Assembly (NCBI GenBank): GCA_947377285.1
Contig: CANCFT010000014.1
Location: 1-64,000 of the forward strand
Length of the DNA: 64,000 nucleotides
Direction of reading: 5' to 3'
Source: Bacteriovoracaceae bacterium
GTDB taxonomy: Bacteria; Bdellovibrionota; Bacteriovoracia; Bacteriovoracales; Bacteriovoracaceae
The position numbers were made by a program, and so were the translations under genes. The notes below the pieces were generated by a model, which made no database searches, was not told where the DNA came from, and saw only the letters and a program-made list of their open reading frames with translations. Shown piece by piece: positions 8,533 to 16,663 of the stretch; the first letter of the stretch is position 1; the number at the start of each line of letters is the position of its first letter.

Positions 8533-9294
8533 TTAGATGTATAGTCCGCCGTCAATTTTAATCGTTTCACCTGTGATATATGACGATGCTTTGCTCAATA
8601 AAAAACAGACAAGATTCGCCACTTCTTCAGGATCTCCCATGCGTTTTAAGGGGATAGTATTTAAGTACGCATCTTTCACTTTTTCATCAAGTGCGTGTGT
8701 CATATCAGTTGTAATAAATCCTGGGCATATTGCATTACAGCGGATATTTCTTGAAGCCAATTCTTTAGCATAAGACTTAGTGAAGCCAATTAAGCCGGCC
8801 TTGGAAGCAGCATAAGCAATTTGCGAGGCATTTCCCATCAATCCTACAATTGAGCTGATGTTTACCACTGATACATTTTCAGCTTTTAAAAAACTGCGAG
8901 AAAGGATTTGAGTCAGCATTATGGCCGAAGTGAGGTTAGTGTTAATCGTTTGCGCCACATCTTCTTCTTTCATTCTCAAAACGATTTGGTCTTTAGAAAT
9001 TCCGGCATTATTGACTAGCCCCGTAATGGCCCCATTAGATTCAATAAATTTTTCAACTGCTTCTTTCATTTGAACTGTATTCGTTACGTCAAAAAGCAAT
9101 GCAGTTGCGTTACTTGCTCCAAGACTTATAAGTTCTTCTTTGAGAAGATTGGCCGCGGATTCGTCCCCTCGGTAATTAAAAATTACATGGGCCCCTTGAG
9201 TCGCGAGCACTTCTGCCATTTTTCTTCCTAATCCTCTTGAAGCTCCAGTGATTAAAATATTTTTTCCGGCCAAATCTGAAAATTTTGCGATCAT
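8533..9294 (-). CDS. fabG: 3-oxoacyl-ACP reductase
   Basis: NADPH-dependent reductase of the fatty-acid cycle, 253 residues, SDR family. Visible: ITGASRGLGRKMA (cofactor motif), VNNAGISKD, the catalytic Ser in VVNISSIVGLMGN, YAASKAGLIGFTKS (Tyr and Lys), CPGFITTDMTH, and SYITGETIKIDGGLYI at the end, a FabG hallmark. CAGGAG lies eight bases before the ATG, inside the end of fabD (two-base gap between the genes). Confidence 0.96.
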   Translation of the reverse strand: MIAKFSDLAGKNILITGASRGLGRKMAEVLATQGAHVIFNYRGDESAANLLKEELISLGASNATALLFDVTNTVQMKEAVEKFIESNGAITGLVNNAGISKDQIVLRMKEEDVAQTINTNLTSAIMLTQILSRSFLKAENVSVVNISSIVGLMGNASQIAYAASKAGLIGFTKSYAKELASRNIRCNAICPGFITTDMTHALDEKVKDAYLNTIPLKRMGDPEEVANLVCFLLSKASSYITGETIKIDGGLYI

Positions 9295-9296
9295 AG

Positions 9297-10244
9297 TTAA
9301 GACTCCTGAAAGATTTTTTCTAATTCAATAAAAGCATCGTCCTTATCCAGAGGAATGACTTTGATATCTTTATTTATTTTTCGCACTAGTCCCATTAATA
9401 CTTTTCCAGGGCCAACTTCTAAGCAAAGTGTATCTGAAGGAAGTTTTTCTATAGACTGAGTCCAAAGGACTGGTCCGTAGGCTTGATGGTAAAGATTATT
9501 TATTATGACTTCAGGATTAGTTCCTTCGGCATAAAGAGTAGCATCGATATTAGCAATATAAGGGATCTTGTTTTCATGCCATTTAAATTTTGCAAAAGCT
9601 GCTTTCAATTGATCAGCTGCTGGCTTCATCAATGAAGAGTGGAATGGAGCTGAAACATTGAGTTCCATTGCCCGGTGAGCTTCTTTATAGTTTTCTTCCA
9701 GCCATGCGACTGCGCGAATACAAGCTTGGCTTTCTCCTGAAATAACAATTTGAGAAGGATCATTAAAGTTTGCTGGCATAACTTCAGAATTTGGTTGTGA
9801 AACGGTATTGCAAGCAAGGGCAACGATGTCTGCAGGAACCTTTAGAATGGCAAACATTTTTCCAGTTCCAACAGGAACGGCTTCTTGCATGTATTTTCCA
9901 CGCAAGTGAACGGCGTGAATAGCATCGTAGGGAGAAAGGACTCCGGCGGCCACAAGTGCAGCATATTCACCAACAGAGTGCCCAAGGACTCTATCAATTT
10001 TAATATTGTGTTTTTGTAATATTGGCAGCAGGTGATTTAAAATAGTGATCGAATGTTTTAAAATAGCAGGCTGAGTATTATGCGTAAGTTTCAATTCTTC
10101 TTCAGGGCCTTCGTGCATTAATTTTTTTAAGTCGAAACCTAAAATCTCATTTCCTTTATCATAAAGATCGTGATCGAGGTTTTTTCCCATTCCGACATAT
10201 TGCGATCCTTGTCCGGGAAATAAAAGAGTGACTGATTTTACCAT
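9297..10244 (-). CDS. fabD: Malonyl-CoA:ACP transacylase
   Basis: Transfers malonyl from CoA to ACP. The N-terminal LLFPGQGSQYVGMG, the nucleophile motif GHSVGEYAALVAAG, the conserved VAFHSxxM counterpart VSAPFHSSLMKPA and the final LEVGPGKVLMGLVRKI are clear. The ATG at 10244 gives 315 residues and has AAGGAA eight bases upstream; a second in-frame ATG at 10250 sits almost on that site and is less likely. It is 15 bases downstream of fabH and two bases upstream of fabG. Confidence 0.96.
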   Translation of the reverse strand: MVKSVTLLFPGQGSQYVGMGKNLDHDLYDKGNEILGFDLKKLMHEGPEEELKLTHNTQPAILKHSITILNHLLPILQKHNIKIDRVLGHSVGEYAALVAAGVLSPYDAIHAVHLRGKYMQEAVPVGTGKMFAILKVPADIVALACNTVSQPNSEVMPANFNDPSQIVISGESQACIRAVAWLEENYKEAHRAMELNVSAPFHSSLMKPAADQLKAAFAKFKWHENKIPYIANIDATLYAEGTNPEVIINNLYHQAYGPVLWTQSIEKLPSDTLCLEVGPGKVLMGLVRKINKDIKVIPLDKDDAFIELEKIFQES

Positions 10245-10259
10245 AAACATTTCCTTGTT

Positions 10260-11261
10260 TTAGTATTTAAGTAAAGTGGCCCCCGCAGTTAATCCTGCTC
10301 CGAAAGCATCAAAGAGGACAATATCACCGCGTTTGATTTTTCCTTCAACAATTGCTTCATGAAAAGCGATTGGTACAGTTGCCGCAGAAGTATTGCCGTA
10401 ATTTTGAATATTGACGATCATTTTATCCATATCGATACCAATGAGCTTCGCTGTCGTCTCAATAATGCGAATATTCGCTTGGTGAGGAACAACCCAGTCG
10501 ATATCTTCTAGTGAAAGGCCGGCTTCAGTAATAACTTTTTGTGCATTTTCTGCCAGTGTTCTAGTGGCCACTTTAAACATTTCTTTGCCCTTCATTTGCA
10601 TAAAATGAGAGCCTTCTTCAATATGTGATGCTGTTAATGGAGTGACTGCTCCACCGATTGGTTGGTCAAAAAATTCTCCACCAGTTCCATCGGCAGTTAA
10701 AACACTTGAATAAACTTTTGATTCAGATCCCTCTTCAGCTCGACCAATAATCGCTACACCACAACCATCGCCAAATAAAATACATGAATTGCGGTCTTTC
10801 CAATTCACTTCGCGTGAAAGCATTTCTGAACCGACGATTAAAGCTTTTTTGATCATCCCTGTTTGAATCATGGCCGTTGCCATATTAAATCCATAAACAA
10901 ATCCCGAACAAGCGGCAGCGATATCTAGGCAAGCACAATTATTAGTCATTCCCAATTTCACTTGGAGAATAGAGGCAGAGTTGGGAAGTTTCACGTCGGG
11001 AGTGCAAGAACCAAAAAGAATTAAATCGATATCGTTGGCTTCAATATTGGCAGCTTTGAGAGCATCGATTGTTGCATGATAGGCCATGTCTGTTGGAAAT
11101 TCTCCGCCTTCAGTTGAACTGATATGTCTTTGGCGAATCCCTGTGCGTTCATAAATCCATTGGTCATTTGTTTCGACAATGCTTTCTAGGTCGACATTGG
11201 TAACTATTTTTTTGGGAGCATACATTCCAGTTCCTAGAACTTTTATTTCATAGGTTTTCAT
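10260..11261 (-). CDS. fabH: 3-oxoacyl-ACP synthase III
   Basis: Starts fatty-acid synthesis by condensing an acyl-CoA with malonyl-ACP. It has 333 residues with the catalytic triad in DIAAACSGFVYGF (Cys), WVVPHQANIRI (His) and NIQNYGNTSAATVP (Asn). The N-terminal ERTGIRQRHI is typical. A CAGGA site precedes the ATG. In most bacteria plsX lies between rpmF and fabH; here a strong terminator lies in its place, so fabH should have its own promoter or depend on read-through. Confidence 0.96.
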   Translation of the reverse strand: MKTYEIKVLGTGMYAPKKIVTNVDLESIVETNDQWIYERTGIRQRHISSTEGGEFPTDMAYHATIDALKAANIEANDIDLILFGSCTPDVKLPNSASILQVKLGMTNNCACLDIAAACSGFVYGFNMATAMIQTGMIKKALIVGSEMLSREVNWKDRNSCILFGDGCGVAIIGRAEEGSESKVYSSVLTADGTGGEFFDQPIGGAVTPLTASHIEEGSHFMQMKGKEMFKVATRTLAENAQKVITEAGLSLEDIDWVVPHQANIRIIETTAKLIGIDMDKMIVNIQNYGNTSAATVPIAFHEAIVEGKIKRGDIVLFDAFGAGLTAGATLLKY

Positions 11262-11281
11262 AGGTGACGTCCTGGTGTGAT

Positions 11282-11320
11282 AAAAAAAGGCCCTTATTTC
11301 TCGCGAACCTAAGGGCCTTT
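11282..11320 (-). terminator. Rho-independent terminator downstream of rpmF
   Basis: A perfect 11-bp stem (AAAGGCCCTTA with TAAGGGCCTTT) and a 13-base loop; on the minus strand it is followed directly by seven T. It lies 47 bases after the rpmF stop and 21 bases before fabH. Stem and U-run make a textbook terminator for the minus strand. It separates ribosomal-protein expression from the fab genes, though partial read-through is possible. Confidence 0.88.
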
Positions 11321-11366
11321 ACTATTTAAAGTATTTAATTTTTTGCAATTCTAATATGGTTAATTA

Positions 11367-11573
11367 TTATGCAGCAGCTTCTTCAGTAGGAGCTTTTACA
11401 GTGACAACTTGTTTTCCTTTATAGAATCCACAAGCATTACAAACAGCGTGAGGCATAACGTGCACTCCACAGTTTGAACATGTCATTGGGTGTTTTCTAT
11501 AAAGTTTATGGTGTTGACCAGCTCTTCTTAAACCTTTTCTTGAAACTGAATTTTTCTTCTTAGGAACTGCCAT
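11367..11573 (-). CDS. rpmF: 50S ribosomal protein L32
   Basis: A 68-residue ribosomal protein with the usual start MAVPKKKNSVSRKGLRRA and a zinc ribbon formed by CSNCG and CNACG, so this is the zinc-binding C+ form. The tail VKAPTEEAAA is a short Ala/Glu extension. CGGAG lies just upstream of the ATG. It lies 123 bases downstream of the yceD-like gene and is followed by a strong terminator. Confidence 0.97.
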   Translation of the reverse strand: MAVPKKKNSVSRKGLRRAGQHHKLYRKHPMTCSNCGVHVMPHAVCNACGFYKGKQVVTVKAPTEEAAA

Positions 11574-11696
11574 TGTATACTCCGCGACAATTTATTAAAC
11601 TTAACGTTTTTTTCAAATATGAAGGACAATCTTTACGTGTAAAAGAGCATTTCGGCAAGTTTTTTCCAATTTGTCTCAACGCAAAATCAATAATAA

Positions 11697-12215
11697 TTAG
11701 AAAAGGACCGGATTTTTACATTCTCCATCGCATCGCGGAAACGGTACGACTTCAATATAAATTTGCTCGTGAATGAACTCTTTTATATCTGCAATGCCTT
11801 TTTGGTAAAAATAAAGTTCCATTTCTTGAGCATCAGCATAAACAGTGGTGACTTCAGCATATTCTGGCAATTTTTCAAGAGATTCGTGAAGAAAAGCAGC
11901 GGATAAGTCGAGGTCGAGTTCTTGAGGAAGTGGAAACAAGCAGCGTCCACAGGGAAAATGGAAATGGGCTTTCAGTTGAGCTTTAACAATCAAATGGTCT
12001 TTTAACATTGAATTTGTTTTGCGTGTTATTTGGGCAGCAATGGTCATTTCAGCAGGAGCAAATTCCGCTTCGTCATCATTTTCTTCTTCGAGTTCGACTA
12101 ATAAATCAGATACCCAGGGAGTCGTTTTATTGTCGATTTGGTAATCGACAATAATGTCTAGGCTGTATTTATTAACAATGATGGTTGGGTCTAGATTCGT
12201 TTCAATTTTACTCAT
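11697..12215 (-). CDS. yceD: DUF177 / YceD family protein
   Basis: Member of the YceD (DUF177) family, widely encoded just before rpmF and implicated in 23S rRNA accumulation. The 172-residue protein has the conserved FPCGRCLFPLPQELDLDL segment and a second Cys pair PRCDGEC near the C-terminus, together a likely zinc site, and an acidic middle LVELEEENDDEAEF. It ends ECKNPVLF, shorter than many members, which continue to CPxCG. It heads the minus-strand run; no clear promoter was found upstream. Confidence 0.85.
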   Translation of the reverse strand: MSKIETNLDPTIIVNKYSLDIIVDYQIDNKTTPWVSDLLVELEEENDDEAEFAPAEMTIAAQITRKTNSMLKDHLIVKAQLKAHFHFPCGRCLFPLPQELDLDLSAAFLHESLEKLPEYAEVTTVYADAQEMELYFYQKGIADIKEFIHEQIYIEVVPFPRCDGECKNPVLF

Positions 12216-12347
12216 AAATTTTCCATGGCTCTCAATAGGTCGTGTTTGAATTTCATTTATCTCAGTTAACGATAAAAGTACAATTGCAAATAGTGAAATA
12301 TTTACTCAGTTTGAGGATGGAGTTATTACTAGAAAGAGATAAAGAGA

Positions 12348-12376
12348 TTGAAGGCCTTGCGAGTTTAGGGCATAAT
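12348..12376 (+). promoter_or_regulatory. Putative sigma-70-type promoter of the 12426 gene
   Basis: TTGAAG (12348-12353), a 17-base spacer, then CATAAT (12371-12376). The -10 box lies inside the inverted repeat GCATAAtttATGC region (12370-12382), a possible operator. A G-run/C-run hairpin (GGGGAGTCCCC) follows in the leader. The gene's ATG is 50 bases downstream. Inference from consensus match only. Confidence 0.45.
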
Positions 12377-12425
12377 TTATGCTGAAGTGGGGGAGTCCCC
12401 AAAAAACAGTTGAAAGAGGTGCTGC

Positions 12426-13922
12426 ATGCGTGAAAAACAATTATCAGTTGCATTATTGCTTTCTGATTTAAATGAAGTCAAAGAAATCTCTGCGGTCTTT
12501 AAAAGACTTGGGATTATTCCTCATTTTTACGAAGACCTCAAAACTTTTTGGAATGGAACACTAGAAAGAATTCCATCGCTTTGCATAATCGATGTCAAAA
12601 AAATGAGTGAAGGAGAGTTTGTCCTTCAAAATCACCCGGCGGTTATCGCTGAAAAAATGCCGCTAATCTTTTTTTACAGTAAAAACACAGAACCACTTTT
12701 AGTTTCGACAAATAATTTTTTTCATTTAGGATTTTTAAAAAAATGTGAAGACTACGAAAGTCCATTGCGAGCAATCCTCAAAAGAGTTAATCATTTTTTA
12801 GAATTAGAATTCGAAAATCTTCATTTAAAAAAAGATTTGCAAACATTAAATCAATCAATCGAACAATTAAAATATGAAAAGGAAACAATTGAACTGACAG
12901 ATCAATACCAATCAATGGTGAAAAGTGTTTGCCTTCAATTGGAAGACTTAAGAGGCGAGAGTGAATTTTTCAAAGCTGTCGAAAAAACATTTCAAAGCAT
13001 TGATGAAATTGCAGAATTTGCATTATTAGAATTGAGTTTTAACGGTCAAAAGCTACTCTCTCCGATTTCTCAAGTCCAAAAATTCCGCTCAATCCCTTCT
13101 CTTTGGTTGGGGCAGGCGTGTCCTCAAGGAATTGAATTATTTGCTCAAAATATGGCCACTCAAGTGGCAATTGATATTATGGGGGGAGATTTAGTTTCAT
13201 TACTTATTAAAGGTAATCAATCCAAGCCAGATAAAATCATGTTTATCAAATCAAAGAATGAATTATTTTATAATCAATTTGATTGGAACATGCTTGAAGC
13301 ATACCTCAATGGCTTTTATGCTAGTTTTAAAAATCAATTAGACAGTAAGCCATCTGTTGAAAAAAAATTCGGCTCTACTTTTGAAGCCATGAGTTTTCTC
13401 GATAAATTTTTATACGGAAATCAAGCTTCAGAAACAATTGAGCAAAAATTAGCCACTAAAAAAGACTTTCGATTGATAGACGTAGATTTAAATAATTTAA
13501 TTGATATTATTTTAAAAAGATCAAATAACAGATTTTTCTGGGACAAATTTGAAAAAGAATTTATTAATAAATTAGAAATTCAAACTCGGTGTGATTTTAA
13601 AAGTTTTTCTCAAGGTGTAAACCATATTTCTTTTTTAGTTGAAAGCCGTGAACTCGATTCATTTTTTAGCGAATTAAAAGAATTTGCTTCTCGTTTTTCT
13701 TACTGGAAATATTTTGAAGACCACGATGCAATGTTGGCCCAAATGATTTCTCCAAAAGTGACGATGGTTCCACTTTCAGCTTATGCTTATTTAAAAGCTT
13801 CTCAAAATACTTTGCTAATAAAGCAAGAACAAACTCATTCGTCGAATCTTGAAAAAGAAACATTAGCTAAAATAAAAACAAGAGAACTTATTTGGGGAAG
13901 AGAACCATCCAATGAAATTTAG
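12426..13922 (+). CDS. Degenerate receiver-domain protein with coiled coil, function unknown
   Basis: A 498-residue protein with no family I can name. Residues 6-130 look like a response-regulator receiver fold: a hydrophobic first strand VALLLSD, a third strand SLCIIDV with Asp56 at the phospho-acceptor position, MPLIFFYSK, and a lysine in FLKKCED; the acidic pair of the first loop is reduced to one Asp. A coiled coil follows (about 130-165), then a mixed alpha/beta part that could be GAF-like and a C-terminal domain ending in PKVTMVPLSAYAYL. The latter might be a decayed GGDEF, which is speculative. No membrane segment. Its end overlaps alr by 11 bases. Confidence 0.6.
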   Translation: MREKQLSVALLLSDLNEVKEISAVFKRLGIIPHFYEDLKTFWNGTLERIPSLCIIDVKKMSEGEFVLQNHPAVIAEKMPLIFFYSKNTEPLLVSTNNFFHLGFLKKCEDYESPLRAILKRVNHFLELEFENLHLKKDLQTLNQSIEQLKYEKETIELTDQYQSMVKSVCLQLEDLRGESEFFKAVEKTFQSIDEIAEFALLELSFNGQKLLSPISQVQKFRSIPSLWLGQACPQGIELFAQNMATQVAIDIMGGDLVSLLIKGNQSKPDKIMFIKSKNELFYNQFDWNMLEAYLNGFYASFKNQLDSKPSVEKKFGSTFEAMSFLDKFLYGNQASETIEQKLATKKDFRLIDVDLNNLIDIILKRSNNRFFWDKFEKEFINKLEIQTRCDFKSFSQGVNHISFLVESRELDSFFSELKEFASRFSYWKYFEDHDAMLAQMISPKVTMVPLSAYAYLKASQNTLLIKQEQTHSSNLEKETLAKIKTRELIWGREPSNEI

Positions 13923-15054
13923 AAGTCGACTTGTCGTTAATCTTAAGAATCTCGAATATAACCATTCTCAAATTAAAGCAATGGCACCAGATTCGAATAT
14001 CCTTTTTATGGTCAAGGCCGATGGTTATGGGCATGGGATGATTCCTATTGCGCGATTTGCGGTAACAGAATTAGGAATTAAAGAATTTGGATGTGCAACG
14101 ATTAGTGAAGCTCTCAAGTTAAGAGAAGAGCTCAATGATTTAGAATTTGATATTTATGTTTTTTCAGATATACAACTTGAACTTTTTGAAAATGCAGATA
14201 TTTATTTAAAAAGACGGATTATTCCAGTTATTTCAAATGTCAGTGAACTCGAATATATTCTTCATACACCAGAATTTAAAAATTTCCCCATTTGTTTGAA
14301 GTTTAATACAGGTATGAATCGATTGGGGTTAGACCCAAAAGAAACTCCACATATTGCCAATATGATTAAAACTCATGGGCGGACAACTGTTCACCATTTG
14401 ATAAGTCATTATGCCAATGCTTCTTACCCGATGGAAACTAATGAGCGCAACATTTATCAGAGAAGTCGATTTATCGATATTAAAAAATACTTTACTGATG
14501 CTGGTATTACATTAGAAAGAACATCTCAATCAAATTCAGGGGCTATAGAGCAAAAAATCGGTTTTAAAAATTCAGGTGACACTCATATTAGACCTGGCTT
14601 AATGATGTACGGCCCAACTTCACTTCACTCAGAATTTTCCAATCTCGGGCATTTTCAAGGAAAAGTTGTTTCACGCCTTGAAACTTATATTATCCGAACT
14701 TTTGAAGTAACAGCTGGTACTCCCATTGGTTATGGATCGACAATTTGTCCACATGACGGAATCGTTGCAGTGTTGGCCATTGGTTATGGAGATGGTTTTT
14801 CGACTCGGTATGGTGGAGCGCATCTTCACCATAAAGGCTTTACAGGTGTGATTACTGGACGAGTAAATATGGATATGATTCAAGTACTTTTTCCGATTGA
14901 AGCACGTGATCATATTCTTGCCCACGAGATCTTTACAATTTGGGGCGAGCAAGATGGCGATTTACTCAAGTTTTCAGAAGAAACAAAAACTATACCTTAT
15001 GAGCTTTTCTGTTCACTCCTTCCTCGCATTCCTCGTGTTTATCGGTTAGACTAA
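13912..15054 (+). CDS. alr: Alanine racemase
   Basis: PLP enzyme that supplies D-alanine for peptidoglycan. The cofactor lysine is Lys35 in MVKADGYGHG; further family blocks are FNTGMNRLGL, SNSGAIEQ, HIRPGLMMYGP, GTPIGYGSTI, AIGYGDGFSTRYGG and GRVNMDMIQV. 380 residues, normal length. The ATG at 13912 lies inside the preceding gene (11-base overlap), so translation is coupled. mlaE follows after four bases, linking cell-wall precursor and lipid-transport genes in one operon. Confidence 0.96.
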   Translation: MKFRSRLVVNLKNLEYNHSQIKAMAPDSNILFMVKADGYGHGMIPIARFAVTELGIKEFGCATISEALKLREELNDLEFDIYVFSDIQLELFENADIYLKRRIIPVISNVSELEYILHTPEFKNFPICLKFNTGMNRLGLDPKETPHIANMIKTHGRTTVHHLISHYANASYPMETNERNIYQRSRFIDIKKYFTDAGITLERTSQSNSGAIEQKIGFKNSGDTHIRPGLMMYGPTSLHSEFSNLGHFQGKVVSRLETYIIRTFEVTAGTPIGYGSTICPHDGIVAVLAIGYGDGFSTRYGGAHLHHKGFTGVITGRVNMDMIQVLFPIEARDHILAHEIFTIWGEQDGDLLKFSEETKTIPYELFCSLLPRIPRVYRLD

Positions 15055-15058
15055 TTAT

Positions 15059-15862
15059 GTGATTCAAAAATTAGTTCAATTATTTATTAGGCAGATCGAA
15101 GATCTGGGTGCCGTCGTTATTGAAGGCGTAGAAGGTCTAGGTGCTATTTCCTTATTTACGGCCCGTTTTTTTTATTGGTCGTTTCGCAAGCCTTATCGCA
15201 ATCATTTATTTTTTGAACAACTCTATTTTATTGGTAATAAAAGCTTAACAATTATTCTGTTAGCTGGAATGTTTACAGGTATGGTGCTCGCGACCCAAAC
15301 CTATTTTGGATTTAAACTCATCAACGTCGACTCCTTAGTTGGAGCAATTGTTGCGATAAGTTTATCTAAAGAACTCGCTCCCGTTTTAACAGGATTAATT
15401 GTCGCCGGAAGAGCTGGTTCAGCAATGGCCGCTCAGATTGGGTCAATGAAAGTGACCGAACAAATTGATGCATTGGAAGTTATGGGGATTAATAGCATAC
15501 AATACCTTGCGGTTCCTAGGATTGCTGCTGCAACAATTGCAGTTCCAATGCTTTCTGTTGTTTTTCTTTTTATTGGAAATTTTGGTTCATGGTTAGTGGG
15601 AACAAAAACTTTAATGATTGATGAAGCTCTCTTTTTTTCCAAGCTCAGTGATTTTATGTTTATTTCTGATATTGCTCAAGGTGTAATCAAAGCTTGGGTT
15701 TTTGGATTTGTTATTGCCATCATCGGAACATATTTCGGTTTTCAAGTTGATAAAGGGGCAGTGGGTGTAGGTCGCGGGACAAATTTAGCGGTTGTATGGG
15801 GAATGATTTCTGTCTTAATTCTCGATTATTTTTTAACCTCATTTTTAGTGAAAATTCTTTAG
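15059..15862 (+). CDS. mlaE: MlaE-family phospholipid ABC transporter permease
   Basis: Inner-membrane permease of the MCE (Mla) lipid-transport system that maintains outer-membrane asymmetry. The 267-residue protein carries the MlaE core: GMFTGMVLATQTYFGF, SKELAPVLTGLIVAGRAGSAMAAQIGSMKVTEQIDALEVMG-type helix (only part quoted by position, about residues 100-145) and five hydrophobic helices. The start is a GTG at 15059, four bases after the alr stop, with no good ribosome site, so it relies on coupling to alr. mlaF follows after ten bases. Confidence 0.93.
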   Translation: MIQKLVQLFIRQIEDLGAVVIEGVEGLGAISLFTARFFYWSFRKPYRNHLFFEQLYFIGNKSLTIILLAGMFTGMVLATQTYFGFKLINVDSLVGAIVAISLSKELAPVLTGLIVAGRAGSAMAAQIGSMKVTEQIDALEVMGINSIQYLAVPRIAAATIAVPMLSVVFLFIGNFGSWLVGTKTLMIDEALFFSKLSDFMFISDIAQGVIKAWVFGFVIAIIGTYFGFQVDKGAVGVGRGTNLAVVWGMISVLILDYFLTSFLVKIL

Positions 15863-15872
15863 GAGAAATGAG

Positions 15873-16625
15873 TTGTTAACTTTCGAAAACCCTGCAATTT
15901 CTCTTAAAAATGTCACCAAAAAATTTGGAGAGCACACGATCCTCAATGATTTAAGTTTTGATATTGCTAGAAATAAAATAACGACCATTTTAGGATTTTC
16001 TGGTGCCGGAAAATCGACTTTACTAAAACATATATTAGGAATTATTCAGCCTACAACTGGATCTGTTTTTGTTTTAGGAAAAGATTTAAACCATCTCGAC
16101 AAAGTTCAATTAAGAGAATTTAGACGCAATTTTGGAATGCTTTTTCAATACGCCGCTTTATTTGATTCATTTACAGCGGAAGAAAATGTTGCATTTCCAT
16201 TGCAAGAATTTACGAAGCTCAAAAAAAATGAAATCGCAGAAAAGGTAAATGATTTACTAACATCAGTTGGAATTAAAGAAGAATCTTTTAAAAAATTGCC
16301 CTCTGAGCTCTCTGGTGGAATGAGAAAAAGAGTGGGGCTGGCCCGTGCGTTGGCCTTGGCTCCGGATATTATGCTCTACGATGAACCAACAACTGGACTT
16401 GATCCTATCACGACAAAAATGGTAAACAATCTTATAGTGGAAACTTCGACCAATCACAAAGACCGAGAAATGACTTCGGTTATTATTTCTCATGATGTGA
16501 AAGCAACGCTAGAAATTTCCGACTATGTTGCATTTTTAGACCGTGGTACAATTATTGAGTATTTACCAGTTGCAGATTTTAAGAATTCCCAGAATCCATT
16601 GGTTCAAGAATTTCTTAGACTCTAA
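15873..16625 (+). CDS. mlaF: MlaF-family ABC transporter ATP-binding protein
   Basis: ATPase of the Mla transporter. 250 residues with Walker A GFSGAGKST (about residues 40-48), Q-loop region FGMLFQYAALFDS, the signature LSGGMRKRVGLARAL, Walker B DIMLYDEPT and the H-loop VIISHD. The TTG start at 15873 has AGGAG seven bases upstream; the nearby ATG at 15868 is out of frame and hits a stop at once. It belongs to the alr-mlaE-mlaF-mlaD run. Confidence 0.94.
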   Translation: MLTFENPAISLKNVTKKFGEHTILNDLSFDIARNKITTILGFSGAGKSTLLKHILGIIQPTTGSVFVLGKDLNHLDKVQLREFRRNFGMLFQYAALFDSFTAEENVAFPLQEFTKLKKNEIAEKVNDLLTSVGIKEESFKKLPSELSGGMRKRVGLARALALAPDIMLYDEPTTGLDPITTKMVNNLIVETSTNHKDREMTSVIISHDVKATLEISDYVAFLDRGTIIEYLPVADFKNSQNPLVQEFLRL

Positions 16626-16663
16626 TATAAATAACAGGTGATTTAACAAGTGGCAGAGATAAG

